Shown here: in pieces, positions 17,841 through 26,374 of the stretch
Layout of the letters: each line of letters begins with the position of its first letter
Position numbering within the stretch: the first letter of the stretch is position 1
The notes under the pieces: model-generated
The model's database searches: none
Seen by the model: the letters and a program-made list of their open reading frames with translations, nothing else
What the model was told of the DNA's origin: nothing
Origin: Nocardioides coralli
GTDB lineage: Bacteria; Actinomycetota; Actinomycetes; Propionibacteriales; Nocardioidaceae
Length of the DNA stretch: 64,000 bases
Reading direction: 5' to 3'
Assembly: GCF_019880385.1 (NCBI RefSeq)
Contig: NZ_CP082273.1
Coordinates: forward strand, 2,666,001 to 2,730,000
Translations under genes and position numbers: made by a program

Positions 17841-19004
17841 TCAGCAGCGAACCTCGAGGGCAGTGACGCCCCGGTCGAAGCTGTTGCGCAGGAACCGTGG
17901 CCGCTCGCCCACCAGCCCCAGGTCCGGGGTCGTGGTCGTGAGGGCCTCCAGCACGACGGCGACCTCGAGCTGGGTGAGGGCCGCGCCGGGACAACGGTGC
18001 AGGCCCTGGCCGAAGGCGAGGTGCGGGTTGGGACGTCGGCCCACGTCGAGCCGGTCAGGCTCCTCGAACCGGGCCGGGTCGCGGTTGGCGGACCCCAGCC
18101 ACCCGCCGATGCCCTGGCCCGCGGGGATCGTCACGCCCGCGTAGGTGAGGGGGTCGAGGGTGAACCGCCCCGAGGTGCGCTGGTTGGGTGAGTCGTAGCG
18201 CAGGCACTCCTCGACCGCGCCCGGCACCAGGTCGGGGTCGGCAACCAGTCGGTCCCACTGGTCGCGGTGGGTGAGCAGGTGCAGCAACGCGGTCCCGATC
18301 AGGTTCACCGTCGTCGCGTGGCCGTTGACGAGCAGCTGCACACCCATGAGCGCGACGTCCTCGGTCGACAAGGCGCCGTCCGGCGCCACCAGCAGCGCGG
18401 ACAAGAGGTCCTCGCCCGGTGCCGCAGCCAGCCGGTCGGCGAGGGCCGTGAAATAGGCCACCAGCTCCTCCTCGGCGGCCTCCTCCGCCCCGGGCGGCGT
18501 GGGTGTTGCTGCATCGGTGGCGTCGAGCAGGCGCTCGGTCACCTCCTGCAGGATTTCGCGGTCGGCGTCGGGTACGCCGAGCAGGTCGCTGATCGTGTGC
18601 ATCGGCAGCGGTCGGGCGAGGGTGCGCACGAGGTCGACCGTCTCCCCGTCCCGCAGCGGCTCCAGCGCCGAGTCGACCGAGCGACGGATGCCGTCGCGCA
18701 ACGCGGCGATCCGGTGGCGGGTGAACGCCGCCACCGTCGGCTTCCGCAGCCTCGTGTGGTCGGGCGGGTCGAGGAACATCAGGATCGGTGGGGGCCCCGG
18801 GGTCTCGATCCCGACGCGCGCAGCCACCTTGGTCGTCCGCGGGTCGACGAGCATCGCCCGGACGTCCTCGTGGCGGGCCAGCATCCAGAGGCCGCCGCAC
18901 GGGTGATCAGGGATCTCCCACCACGAGACCGGCTGCTCCTCCCGCAGCCGGGCATAGGTCGGGTACGGGTCGTCCAGGAACGCGTCCGAGGAGAAGTCGT
19001 CCAT
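17841..19004 (-). CDS. Cytochrome P450
   Basis: A 387-residue bacterial P450. Visible are the C-helix region DPPDHTRLRK, the ExxR pair in EECLR, and the haem-binding loop FGQGLHRCPGA with its thiolate Cys. The I-helix reads NGHATT where most P450s have (A/G)Gx(D/E)T, so the acid residue that helps protonate bound oxygen is alanine. The ATG at 19004 gives MDDFSSDAF; the upstream extension is Arg-rich and non-coding in look. Redox partners are not encoded nearby. Substrate unknown. Confidence 0.92.
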   Translation of the reverse strand: MDDFSSDAFLDDPYPTYARLREEQPVSWWEIPDHPCGGLWMLARHEDVRAMLVDPRTTKVAARVGIETPGPPPILMFLDPPDHTRLRKPTVAAFTRHRIAALRDGIRRSVDSALEPLRDGETVDLVRTLARPLPMHTISDLLGVPDADREILQEVTERLLDATDAATPTPPGAEEAAEEELVAYFTALADRLAAAPGEDLLSALLVAPDGALSTEDVALMGVQLLVNGHATTVNLIGTALLHLLTHRDQWDRLVADPDLVPGAVEECLRYDSPNQRTSGRFTLDPLTYAGVTIPAGQGIGGWLGSANRDPARFEEPDRLDVGRRPNPHLAFGQGLHRCPGAALTQLEVAVVLEALTTTTPDLGLVGERPRFLRNSFDRGVTALEVRC

Positions 19005-19106
19005 CCCCCGCCTCTCTCGTGGGCGGCCGGCGCCTCGCCGCCGCCAGGACGTGATGCTAACCAGCCGGGGTGGCACCGGCCGCGCTTTGCGCAGCCGGAA
19101 CACCCG

Positions 19107-19517
19107 TCAGCCCCGGTCCACGTCGACGTACTGCCACCACCGGTCGAGGGTCGGGCAGCCCGTCGGGTGCGCGGGCACCCACGGCCCGCCGATCGCTCCG
19201 GGTGCAGGCACGGCGGGGCACCGGCTGCGACCACCGGGCAGCGGCTCGACGTGGCGCCACCAGCGGTCGAGGGTGCCGCACCCGGTGGCGACGGCGGGGA
19301 CCCACGGTGCCCCGACGACGTGCGGGTCGAGCGGCGCGGGGCATGCCTGCGCCGTCGCCGGGGACGCCGACACCGTCACGGTGCTGCCGCCCGGGTTGCC
19401 GGCTGCGCCCGAGGACGGCGCGGTGACCACTGCCACGGCCACGACGGTCGACGCCGCCGCGGCTGCGGCCGGGAGCCGCCACGGGATCGTTCGCTGCTGC
19501 TGCATGCTGCTGTTCAT
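19107..19517 (-). CDS. Small secreted protein with duplicated PWVPA-TGC-TLDRWW motif
   Basis: A 136-residue protein: AGGAG sits about seven bases before the ATG at 19517, followed by a signal peptide (WRLPAAAAAASTVVAVAVV). The mature part holds two copies of a PWVPA-x3-TGC-x-TLDRWW unit, in the last 70 residues, each preceded by Cys-Pro, giving paired cysteines. I recognise no family. It is divergent from the large SARP-type regulator at 19672 and shares its 154-base intergenic region with the CGGTAYC repeats, so it may be under the same control. Confidence 0.7.
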   Translation of the reverse strand: MNSSMQQQRTIPWRLPAAAAAASTVVAVAVVTAPSSGAAGNPGGSTVTVSASPATAQACPAPLDPHVVGAPWVPAVATGCGTLDRWWRHVEPLPGGRSRCPAVPAPGAIGGPWVPAHPTGCPTLDRWWQYVDVDRG

Positions 19518-19578
19518 CGTTCTCTCCTGGGTCGTGCGGGGCCGGTCGCCCCGCTGCTCCCCCAGGTGTGCACCCGAC

Positions 19579-19629
19579 CGGTATCCCGGGACCTGCCGAG
19601 CGGTACCTCCGCGGTATCTCCCCGGTATC
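19579..19629 (+). promoter_or_regulatory. Phased heptamer array (SARP-box-like)
   Basis: CGGTATC at 19579, CGGTACC at 19601, CGGTATC at 19612 and CGGTATC at 19623 are direct repeats spaced 22, 11 and 11 bp. One DNA turn spacing of heptamers is the known layout of SARP-regulator binding sites. They end seven bases before a TTGACG candidate -35 (19637-19642). Confidence 0.7.
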
Positions 19630-19636
19630 CGGGCTG

Positions 19637-19672
19637 TTGACGGCACCTGCGTCCGGGCCGACATTGGGGTGA
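19637..19672 (+). promoter_or_regulatory. Candidate promoter for a leaderless transcript
   Basis: TTGACG (19637-19642) and GACATT (19660-19665) are 17 bp apart; a start seven bases after the -10 would fall on the ATG at 19672. No clear Shine-Dalgarno precedes the ATG, which fits a leaderless message. Confidence 0.45.
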
Positions 19673-22600
19673 TGGACATCGCGGTCCTCGGTCCCCTGGA
19701 GGTGGAGGGCTCGGGAACCCTCAACCGGCGGGATCGCATGGTGCTCGAGACGCTGGCGAGCCAGCGCGGCCAGTCGGTGACCGCCGGCCAGCTGATCGAC
19801 GTCCTGTGGGGCGAGACGCCCCCGCCGTCGGCGCCCAAGAACCTGCAGGGCTGCATCGTCCGGCTCCGAAAGCGTCTGGGCCGCGAGGCGATCACGACGA
19901 CGTCGCAGGGGTACCGGCTCGAGGTGGCGGCCGACGAGCTCGACGTCGGCCGGTTCGAGGGGCAGGTCGCCCGGGCCCGTGAGCTGCTGACCCTCGGCGA
20001 GCCCGACCGCGCCGCCTACCAGGCCACGACGGCGCTCGACCTCTGGCGTGGGGACCCCTTCCCCGACCTGGACGGGTGGGACCCGGTCACGACCGAGCGG
20101 GCACGCCTGGAGGAGCTGCGCCTCGAGGCCGAGGAGCTGCGGGTGGAGGCTCACCTGCAGACGGGTCGCCACCTCGAGGTGCTGGCCGACGCCCGGTCCA
20201 TGGTCAGGGCGGCGCCGCTGCGCGAGCAGCGCTGGCTGCTGCTCGCCCGGGCGCAGTACCAGGCCGGTCAGCAGGGCGAGGCGCTCAGGACGCTCCACCA
20301 GCTCAAGGGCGTGCTCACCCAGCAGCTGGGCATCGACCCCGGGCCGGGGGTATCCGAGCTGGAGACGGCGATCCTCCGTCAGGAGCTCCCCACTGCCGGC
20401 GCCGCCCTTCTCACCGACGCGCGTGCGACCTGTCCCTACCAGGGCCTGATGGCCTACGACGTCGGCGACGCCGACCGGTTCTTCGGGCGGAGCCACGACG
20501 TGACGGCATGCCTGGCGGTCCTTTCCCGCAGCCCGCTGCTCGCGCTCGTCGGGCCGTCGGGGTCGGGCAAGTCGTCCTTGCTCAACGCGGGGATCGTCGC
20601 TGCCCTGCGGGGCCGCGGGCGCCCGTCGGTCCGGATCACCCCGACCGCCCGTCCGATGCTCGCGCTGGCCGCCCTCGACCAGGCGAAGCGCGACGCGGTC
20701 CTGGTCGTCGACCAGGCGGAGGAGCTGTTCACCCTCTGCGAGGACGCCGAGCAGCGCACCCATTTCGTGGAGCGCCTGGTCGCCGAGACCGCGACGCGCA
20801 GCGTGGTGCTCGGCCTCCGCGCCGACCGGTTGGCCGACCTGGCGGCGTACCCCACGGTGAGCAGGCTCGTCGAGCAGGGCCTCTACCTCGTGGGCGCGCT
20901 GGACGAGGTGGGGCTGCGCGAGGCGGTCGAGGGCCCCGCCCGGCAGTCGGGCCTGCTCGTGGAGCCGGGGCTGAGCGACCTGCTGGTCCGGGAGGTCCGC
21001 GACGACCCGGGGGCGCTCCCCCTCCTCTCGCACGCGCTGCAGGAGACGTGGCGCCGCCGGGAGGGCAACACGCTGACCGTCACCGGCTATCGCGACTCCG
21101 GCGGCATCCAGGGCGCGATCGCCCAGTCGGCCGAGCACCTCTACGCCCAGCTCGAGCCCGACCACCGCCTGCTGCTGCGCGACCTCGTGCTCCGGCTCGT
21201 CTCCCCCGGTGGTCAGGGGGAGGCAGTCCGGAGCCGGGTGCCGCGCCGGGTCGTCGCGCCCGACGACGCCCGGTCGGCGCTCATCGAGCGACTCGTCGCC
21301 GCCCGCCTCGTGACCAGCGACGAGGGCGTCCTCGAGATCACGCACGAGGCACTGGCACGCGCCTGGCCGCGGCTCCGCGGCTGGCTCGACGACGACGTCG
21401 ACGGCCAGCGGATGCTCCACCACCTCGCCGGCGCCGCCGACGCGTGGGAGTCCCTGGGCCGCCCCGACAGCGAGCTCTACCGGGGGATCCGGCTCGCCCG
21501 GGCCCTCGACTGGCACGAACAGGGACGCTCGCCGCTGACGGAGGTCGAGCAGGACTTCCTCGACGCCTCCCGGAGCAACGCCGAGGCCGAGCGCCGGAGC
21601 GCCGAGGAGCACGCCCGTCTCCGGGAGCGGATGATCGGCCGCCTCCGCGGAGCCCTGTCGGTGGCTGCCGCCCTGCTGGTGCTCGCGGTCGTCGCCGGTC
21701 TCCTCGCCTGGCAGCAGCAGCGGGCGGCGGAGGAGAACGCCGCCGCGGCCGAGGACTCGGCGGCGGCAGCGATGGCGCGGCGTGCGGGCGCGCTGTCGCT
21801 GGTCAGCGAGGACCTCGACCAGACGATGCTGCTGGCCGCCGCCGGCGTGGCGCTGGACGACTCCACCGACACCCGCTTCAACGTGCTCGCCGCCATCCAG
21901 CGCTTCCCGCGGCTCTTCCGGACGACACGCGTGCCCGGCAGCCGTGGAATGCGAGCTGTCGCGGCCAGCCCCGACGGTTCCACCCTGGCTGCCCTCGACG
22001 CGGACTCGACGCTCCGGCTCGTGGATTTCGCGTCGGGGCAGGTGCTGAAGTCCCGGACGCTCGGGGAGGGTCCCGGCAGCCAGGCCTTCGACCACCGGCC
22101 CCCGCTGGTCTTCTCCCCGGATGGCCGGTACGTCGCCGCGGCCGCCGCGCCCCTGTCTGGTCGTCCGTTGGCCCTGCTCGACGCCGCGACGTTCGAGCCT
22201 GTCCGACCCGGACTGTCCGGCCTCCCCGAGTCGGGACACGTGCTCACCGATGCCACCTTCAGCACCGACGGTCGGTACCTGACGGCCGTGGTCCAGCGCC
22301 ACGAGATGGACCCGAGGGGCGCCTCCTCCCCCACCCGTTCCCGGGCGCTGCTGTGGGACCTGGAGACAGGTGGACCACCTCGTTCCTTCCGGCTGGACGA
22401 CTCCTGGCCGCAGTCGGCAGTGCTCAACAACGAAGCCGACGTGCTGCTCACCGGACCCCCGCTGGTACGCCACGACCTCCGTGCAGGTACGTCCGAGCAG
22501 CTTGCTGAACCCAACGTGGCCGACCTCGCACCGAGCCCCACGGGCGACCTGGTGGCCGGGTCGTCCTTCTGGACCCTCGTCCTGCTCGACCCGGACACCG

Positions 22601-23922
22601 GCGAGGTGCTCCACCGGCTCGGCCAGTCGCCCGATGGTGCCGCCGTCCGGTTCTCCCCGGACGGCCGCCGGGTCGCGGCGATGAGCTTCGGGGAGCGGGA
22701 GGTGACGATCTGGAACGTCGCCCGACGCGAACCCCGGGTGCAGCAGCGGTTCGCCCTGGGCCGCGGCCTCCCGGATGCGTTCGACTTCTCGGCCGACGGG
22801 AGCAGACTGTATGCGGCCGAGGGTCTGGACGCCGTCCGGCACTGGGACCTCGACGGCGCCCGAGGGCTGTTGGCACGCGAGAACCTGCCGCCGCGCCCCC
22901 CTGCGGGGTTCGCCGTGGTGGCGCCCGGCGGTGGCCACGAGGTCTTCCTCGACGAAGGGGGCTTCACGCTGCGCGACCTCGAGACCGGCGAGACGACGGA
23001 GCAGGTCCCGTTCGGAGAGGGCTACCGGCACACCTACGGCGCCTGGCACCCGGACGGCGAGCACTTCGCCTCAGCGATCGCCGGTGTGGTGACGGTCCGC
23101 CAGCTCGTCTCCGGCGAGGTGGTGAGACGTACCCGGCTGCCCGACGAGATGATCACCGAGATCGACTACTCCCCCGACGGGTCCAGGCTCATGGTCTCCC
23201 ACCAGTCGGGCCGGGTCCTCATGCTCGACGGTGCATCGCTCGAGGCCGTGGGCACGCCGGTGGACGTCGGCGAGGAGGTCTCCTTCGTCTCGGCGAGCCC
23301 CGACAACCGCACCGCTGTCGTGCTCACCGGGGGCCCGGCCGAGGACGGTCTCTTCCGGCAGGACGCCACCGGCTGGGCCGTGGTGGACCTCGAGGCCGGC
23401 GAGGTCCTCCGACGCGGCGACTCCGGACTGGGCGCGGCGGTGTGGCTGGCCCACTCCCCCGACGGCCGCCACTTCGCGATCGGCGGCGGCGACGAGTCGG
23501 AGAAGATCGGCGCCACCGGCAGCAAGGGCGAGCTCGTGGTCTTCGACGCGCGCACCGGCGAGCAGGTGCAGGCACCCACGGCCGGCCACGCCAGCAGCGC
23601 CTACCACGTCGCCTACTCCCCCGACGGCCGCCAGATCCTCAGCTCCTCGCTCGACGGCACCGTGGCGCTCTGGGACGCCCTCACCGGTCGGCTGCTGGCG
23701 CGCGTCGAAGTGGAGGGACGACCGTTCATCTCCGCGGAGTTCCTGCCGGACGGTGAGTCGGTGCGGATCGCGGAGTGGGGCAGTGGCCGCGCCTACACCT
23801 GGGACCTCGACACCGACCGTGCCCTGCGGCTCGCCTGCGACATGGCCGGGCGCGAGCTCTCCCGGGACGAGTGGCGCAGCATCTTCGGCGACTGGCCCTA
23901 CCAGCGGGTCTGCGACAGGTAG
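19672..23922 (+). CDS. AfsR-like SARP-STAND ATPase with membrane segment and WD40 repeats
   Basis: A 1416-residue protein. Residues 1-95 are the SARP winged helix (MDIAVLGPLEV, then VTAGQLIDVLWGETPPPSAPKNLQGCIVRLRKRLG), and about 95-245 the bacterial transcriptional activation domain. A STAND-type NTPase follows: Walker A GPSGSGKSS at 294-302 and Walker B VLVVDQAEE with Asp347. A single membrane-like segment (about 662-681) follows, then an Ala/Glu-rich linker and a C-terminal WD40-like propeller with repeated FSPDGR units from about 745 to 1400. SARP proteins activate specialised-metabolite genes by binding heptamer repeats; just such repeats lie upstream of this gene. The membrane segment in the middle would tether a DNA-binding regulator, with the propeller on the other side. 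The ligand is unknown. Confidence 0.88.
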   Translation: MDIAVLGPLEVEGSGTLNRRDRMVLETLASQRGQSVTAGQLIDVLWGETPPPSAPKNLQGCIVRLRKRLGREAITTTSQGYRLEVAADELDVGRFEGQVARARELLTLGEPDRAAYQATTALDLWRGDPFPDLDGWDPVTTERARLEELRLEAEELRVEAHLQTGRHLEVLADARSMVRAAPLREQRWLLLARAQYQAGQQGEALRTLHQLKGVLTQQLGIDPGPGVSELETAILRQELPTAGAALLTDARATCPYQGLMAYDVGDADRFFGRSHDVTACLAVLSRSPLLALVGPSGSGKSSLLNAGIVAALRGRGRPSVRITPTARPMLALAALDQAKRDAVLVVDQAEELFTLCEDAEQRTHFVERLVAETATRSVVLGLRADRLADLAAYPTVSRLVEQGLYLVGALDEVGLREAVEGPARQSGLLVEPGLSDLLVREVRDDPGALPLLSHALQETWRRREGNTLTVTGYRDSGGIQGAIAQSAEHLYAQLEPDHRLLLRDLVLRLVSPGGQGEAVRSRVPRRVVAPDDARSALIERLVAARLVTSDEGVLEITHEALARAWPRLRGWLDDDVDGQRMLHHLAGAADAWESLGRPDSELYRGIRLARALDWHEQGRSPLTEVEQDFLDASRSNAEAERRSAEEHARLRERMIGRLRGALSVAAALLVLAVVAGLLAWQQQRAAEENAAAAEDSAAAAMARRAGALSLVSEDLDQTMLLAAAGVALDDSTDTRFNVLAAIQRFPRLFRTTRVPGSRGMRAVAASPDGSTLAALDADSTLRLVDFASGQVLKSRTLGEGPGSQAFDHRPPLVFSPDGRYVAAAAAPLSGRPLALLDAATFEPVRPGLSGLPESGHVLTDATFSTDGRYLTAVVQRHEMDPRGASSPTRSRALLWDLETGGPPRSFRLDDSWPQSAVLNNEADVLLTGPPLVRHDLRAGTSEQLAEPNVADLAPSPTGDLVAGSSFWTLVLLDPDTGEVLHRLGQSPDGAAVRFSPDGRRVAAMSFGEREVTIWNVARREPRVQQRFALGRGLPDAFDFSADGSRLYAAEGLDAVRHWDLDGARGLLARENLPPRPPAGFAVVAPGGGHEVFLDEGGFTLRDLETGETTEQVPFGEGYRHTYGAWHPDGEHFASAIAGVVTVRQLVSGEVVRRTRLPDEMITEIDYSPDGSRLMVSHQSGRVLMLDGASLEAVGTPVDVGEEVSFVSASPDNRTAVVLTGGPAEDGLFRQDATGWAVVDLEAGEVLRRGDSGLGAAVWLAHSPDGRHFAIGGGDESEKIGATGSKGELVVFDARTGEQVQAPTAGHASSAYHVAYSPDGRQILSSSLDGTVALWDALTGRLLARVEVEGRPFISAEFLPDGESVRIAEWGSGRAYTWDLDTDRALRLACDMAGRELSRDEWRSIFGDWPYQRVCDR

Positions 23923-23940
23923 GCGCGAATCCGCGCGCCG

Positions 23941-23956
23941 TCCCCCACATGGGGGA
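23941..23956. terminator. Short hairpin between SARP gene and S33 peptidase gene
   Basis: TCCCCC (23941-23946) and GGGGGA (23951-23956) are inverse complements around ACAT. It is 19 bases past the stop at 23922, so it may be a weak terminator, or an operator for the gene at 24035. Confidence 0.4.
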
Positions 23957-24034
23957 AGCCCGACGACCATCCCACTGGTCCGGACACCGACGTCCTACGT
24001 TGACGGGATCCGCGAGGGCTCGGAGGGCAGAACC

Positions 24035-25720
24035 GTGTCGATCACCCACCTCACGTCCACCCGCTGGCGCCGACCGGTCTCGGCGGCGCTCCTGGTCGCG
24101 CTGCTGCCGGTCTCGCACGCCGTCACCGCCGCCGGCGCCGCACCACCACCGGCGGCCGCACGCGCGAGCGAGTCGGGACCGGTCGTACCCACCGTCGCGC
24201 CTGTGCGATGGCGGAGCTGCGGACGTGGGCTACGGCCCTACGAGTGCGCCACGGTCGAGGTCCCGCTCGACTACGACCGACCCAAGGGCGCGACCACCGA
24301 GATCGCGCTCGCGCGCTATCCCGCGACCGACTCCCGTCCGATCGGTTCGCTGTTCGTCAACCCCGGTGGCCCCGGTGGGGACGGGGTCGGGCTGGTGCTG
24401 TCCGGCTTCGGAGAGTTCCTCGGCGAGTCGCTGGGCGGCCGCTTCGACGTCGTCGGCTTCGACCCGCGCGGCGTCGGGCGGTCCGAGCCGCTCTACTGCT
24501 TCGACAACGAGGGACAGCTCTTCGACTTCCTGTTCAGCCAGCCGATCTTCCCCTACAAGAAGAAGCAGTTCCGGCCGTTCTTCCGCGCCTACTCCCGCCT
24601 CAAGGGCCCCTGCCGCGCCGGGCAGCGCATCGACGAGCACATGAGCACCGCCGACGTCGCGCGCGACCTCGACCTGCTGCGTCAGGCGGTGGGCGACCGG
24701 GCGCTCAGCTACCTCGGGTTCTCCTACGGCAGCCACCTCGGCAACACCTACGCCAACCTCTTCCCCGACCACGTCCGCGCGCTGGTCATCGACGGCGTCC
24801 TCGACCCGCGGCTGTGGGTGGCCGGTCGCCAGGTCGAGTCCGACCGCGTGGCCACGCAGGAGGAGTTCGACGAGTTCCTGCGGCTGTGTGACGAGGCGCG
24901 GCGGAAGTGTGCCTTCTGGAAGCGGTCGATGACGTCGAAGGAGCGCTGGAACAAGCTGGCCCGCGCCGTGCGTCGCATGCCCATCGTGTTCCCCGACGGC
25001 TTCCGCTACACCTACGACTTCCTGATCGCCGACGCGGCGAGCGCGATGTACGTCCCGGAGTTCTGGGGAGGTCCCGGTGGGGTCGCGGACTTCTTCGACT
25101 TCCTGGCCGACAACGCCCTGCGCGGCAAGAAGGGCGCCGCAGCCAAGGCGTCCCGCGCGCGGGACGGGCTGCTGGAGCGGTGGTCGGGCCGCCGCGTCGC
25201 GCGGCAGGACTACCTCAACTTCTTCGACTCCTACTTCGGCAACCACTGCGCCGACGCGCAGTACCCGCGTGCCTTCTCGCGGTGGAAGGCCGTGGGGCGC
25301 TTCGCCCGGGCGGGGTCCCGCTTCGGCCCGTTCTGGTGGTGGTACAACGCTCCCTGTGCCCGTTGGCCGGTCAACGAGGACCGCTACACCGGACCCTGGA
25401 CCGCGACCACCAACAAGCCGGTCCTCGTCGTCGGCAACTTCTTCGACGGCGTCACGGCCTACACCGGCGCGGTCGCGAGCGACCAGCTGCTCGGCAACAG
25501 CCGACTGCTCAGCTATGCCGGCTGGGGCCACACGGCGTACGGGCGCAGCCAGTGCGTGACCGACCACGTCAACGCCTACCTGCTGCGGGGGGCGCTCCCG
25601 CCCAAGGACACGGTCTGCCCGGCGAACCCGAGCCCGTTCCTGACAGCGGCAGCACGGCAGGCCCGCCTCGGCCGCGGGCCAGTGGTCGGGCTGCCCCCGC
25701 CCTGGCTGCTGCGGCGCTGA
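24035..25720 (+). CDS. Secreted alpha/beta hydrolase, tripeptidyl aminopeptidase (S33) type
   Basis: A 561-residue exported hydrolase starting at GTG 24035, with GGAGGG seven bases upstream and a signal peptide (RRPVSAALLVALLPVSHAVTAAGA). Key parts: VNPGGPGGDGV oxyanion loop, GFDPRGVGRS, the nucleophile elbow GFSYGSHLG, and a late GHTAYG with the catalytic His; a TAP-like C-terminal domain is present. Related Streptomyces enzymes release tripeptides from secreted proteins. It begins 112 bases after the SARP-type gene; the spacer holds a TCCCCC-ACAT-GGGGGA hairpin at 23941-23956, so it is probably separately transcribed. Confidence 0.88.
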   Translation: MSITHLTSTRWRRPVSAALLVALLPVSHAVTAAGAAPPPAAARASESGPVVPTVAPVRWRSCGRGLRPYECATVEVPLDYDRPKGATTEIALARYPATDSRPIGSLFVNPGGPGGDGVGLVLSGFGEFLGESLGGRFDVVGFDPRGVGRSEPLYCFDNEGQLFDFLFSQPIFPYKKKQFRPFFRAYSRLKGPCRAGQRIDEHMSTADVARDLDLLRQAVGDRALSYLGFSYGSHLGNTYANLFPDHVRALVIDGVLDPRLWVAGRQVESDRVATQEEFDEFLRLCDEARRKCAFWKRSMTSKERWNKLARAVRRMPIVFPDGFRYTYDFLIADAASAMYVPEFWGGPGGVADFFDFLADNALRGKKGAAAKASRARDGLLERWSGRRVARQDYLNFFDSYFGNHCADAQYPRAFSRWKAVGRFARAGSRFGPFWWWYNAPCARWPVNEDRYTGPWTATTNKPVLVVGNFFDGVTAYTGAVASDQLLGNSRLLSYAGWGHTAYGRSQCVTDHVNAYLLRGALPPKDTVCPANPSPFLTAAARQARLGRGPVVGLPPPWLLRR

Positions 25721-25723
25721 CCC

Positions 25724-26374
25724 TCAGCCGAGGTGGCCTCGCCCGAGCCCCGCGTCGCGGGCCCGGGCGATGGCCTCGCTCCGGGTGAGTCCGAGCTTGG
25801 TCAGGATGTTGGAGACGTGGTTGCGGGCCGTCTTCTCCGACAGCACAAGGGTCCGCGCGATCTCGGCGTTGGAGCGGCCGGCTGCCACCAGCTCCAGCAC
25901 GTCGAGCTCCCGCTCGGTGAGGCTGGGAAAGGCCCGGACGGCGGTGTCCGGCACGGCGTGGCCAGCCCGCTCGAACACCGAGGTCGCCAGCGCCTGCTCG
26001 AAGACCGCCTGGCCCCGGACCGTGCCGGTGAGGGCCCGGGTGATGTCCTCGGGCTCGGCCCCCTTGACGAGGTAGCCGGTGGCACCGGCGCGGACCGCGG
26101 CGCCGAGCACGGCGGGGTCGTCGGTCATGGTGAGCACCAGCACCCGCACGGCCGGGTTGGCGGCCCGCACCGCCCGGACGGCCTCGACGCCGTCGGTCCC
26201 GGGCAGGCCGAGGTCGAGCACGACCAGGTCGGCCTCCGCAACGGTGGGTAGGGCGGACTCGAGGTCGCCGAAGGCGCCCACCACTGGCCACGCCAGCTCT
26301 CCGACCAACGCCACCACCGCCTGCCGGTAGAGCGGGTGGTCCTCGACCACGACGACGCGGGCCCGCTCGCTCAT
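25724..26374 (-). CDS. NarL/LuxR-family response regulator
   Basis: A 216-residue two-domain regulator. The receiver has the phospho-acceptor Asp in DLVVLDLGLPG, a switch Thr in LTMTDD and Lys in YLVKGA. The C-terminal LuxR HTH is LTERELDVLELVAAGRSNAEIA followed by LSEKTARNHVSNILTKLG. ATG 26374 overlaps the kinase stop by four bases (ATGA). It is the cognate partner of the kinase upstream. Targets are unknown; it is convergent with the S33 peptidase, two bases apart. Confidence 0.94.
   Translation of the reverse strand: MSERARVVVVEDHPLYRQAVVALVGELAWPVVGAFGDLESALPTVAEADLVVLDLGLPGTDGVEAVRAVRAANPAVRVLVLTMTDDPAVLGAAVRAGATGYLVKGAEPEDITRALTGTVRGQAVFEQALATSVFERAGHAVPDTAVRAFPSLTERELDVLELVAAGRSNAEIARTLVLSEKTARNHVSNILTKLGLTRSEAIARARDAGLGRGHLG

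Noticed and set aside
19057-23064. 1335-codon open frame on the minus strand opposite the SARP gene
   Set aside because: No signatures, highly Arg/Gly-rich; it mirrors the WD40 and STAND regions.
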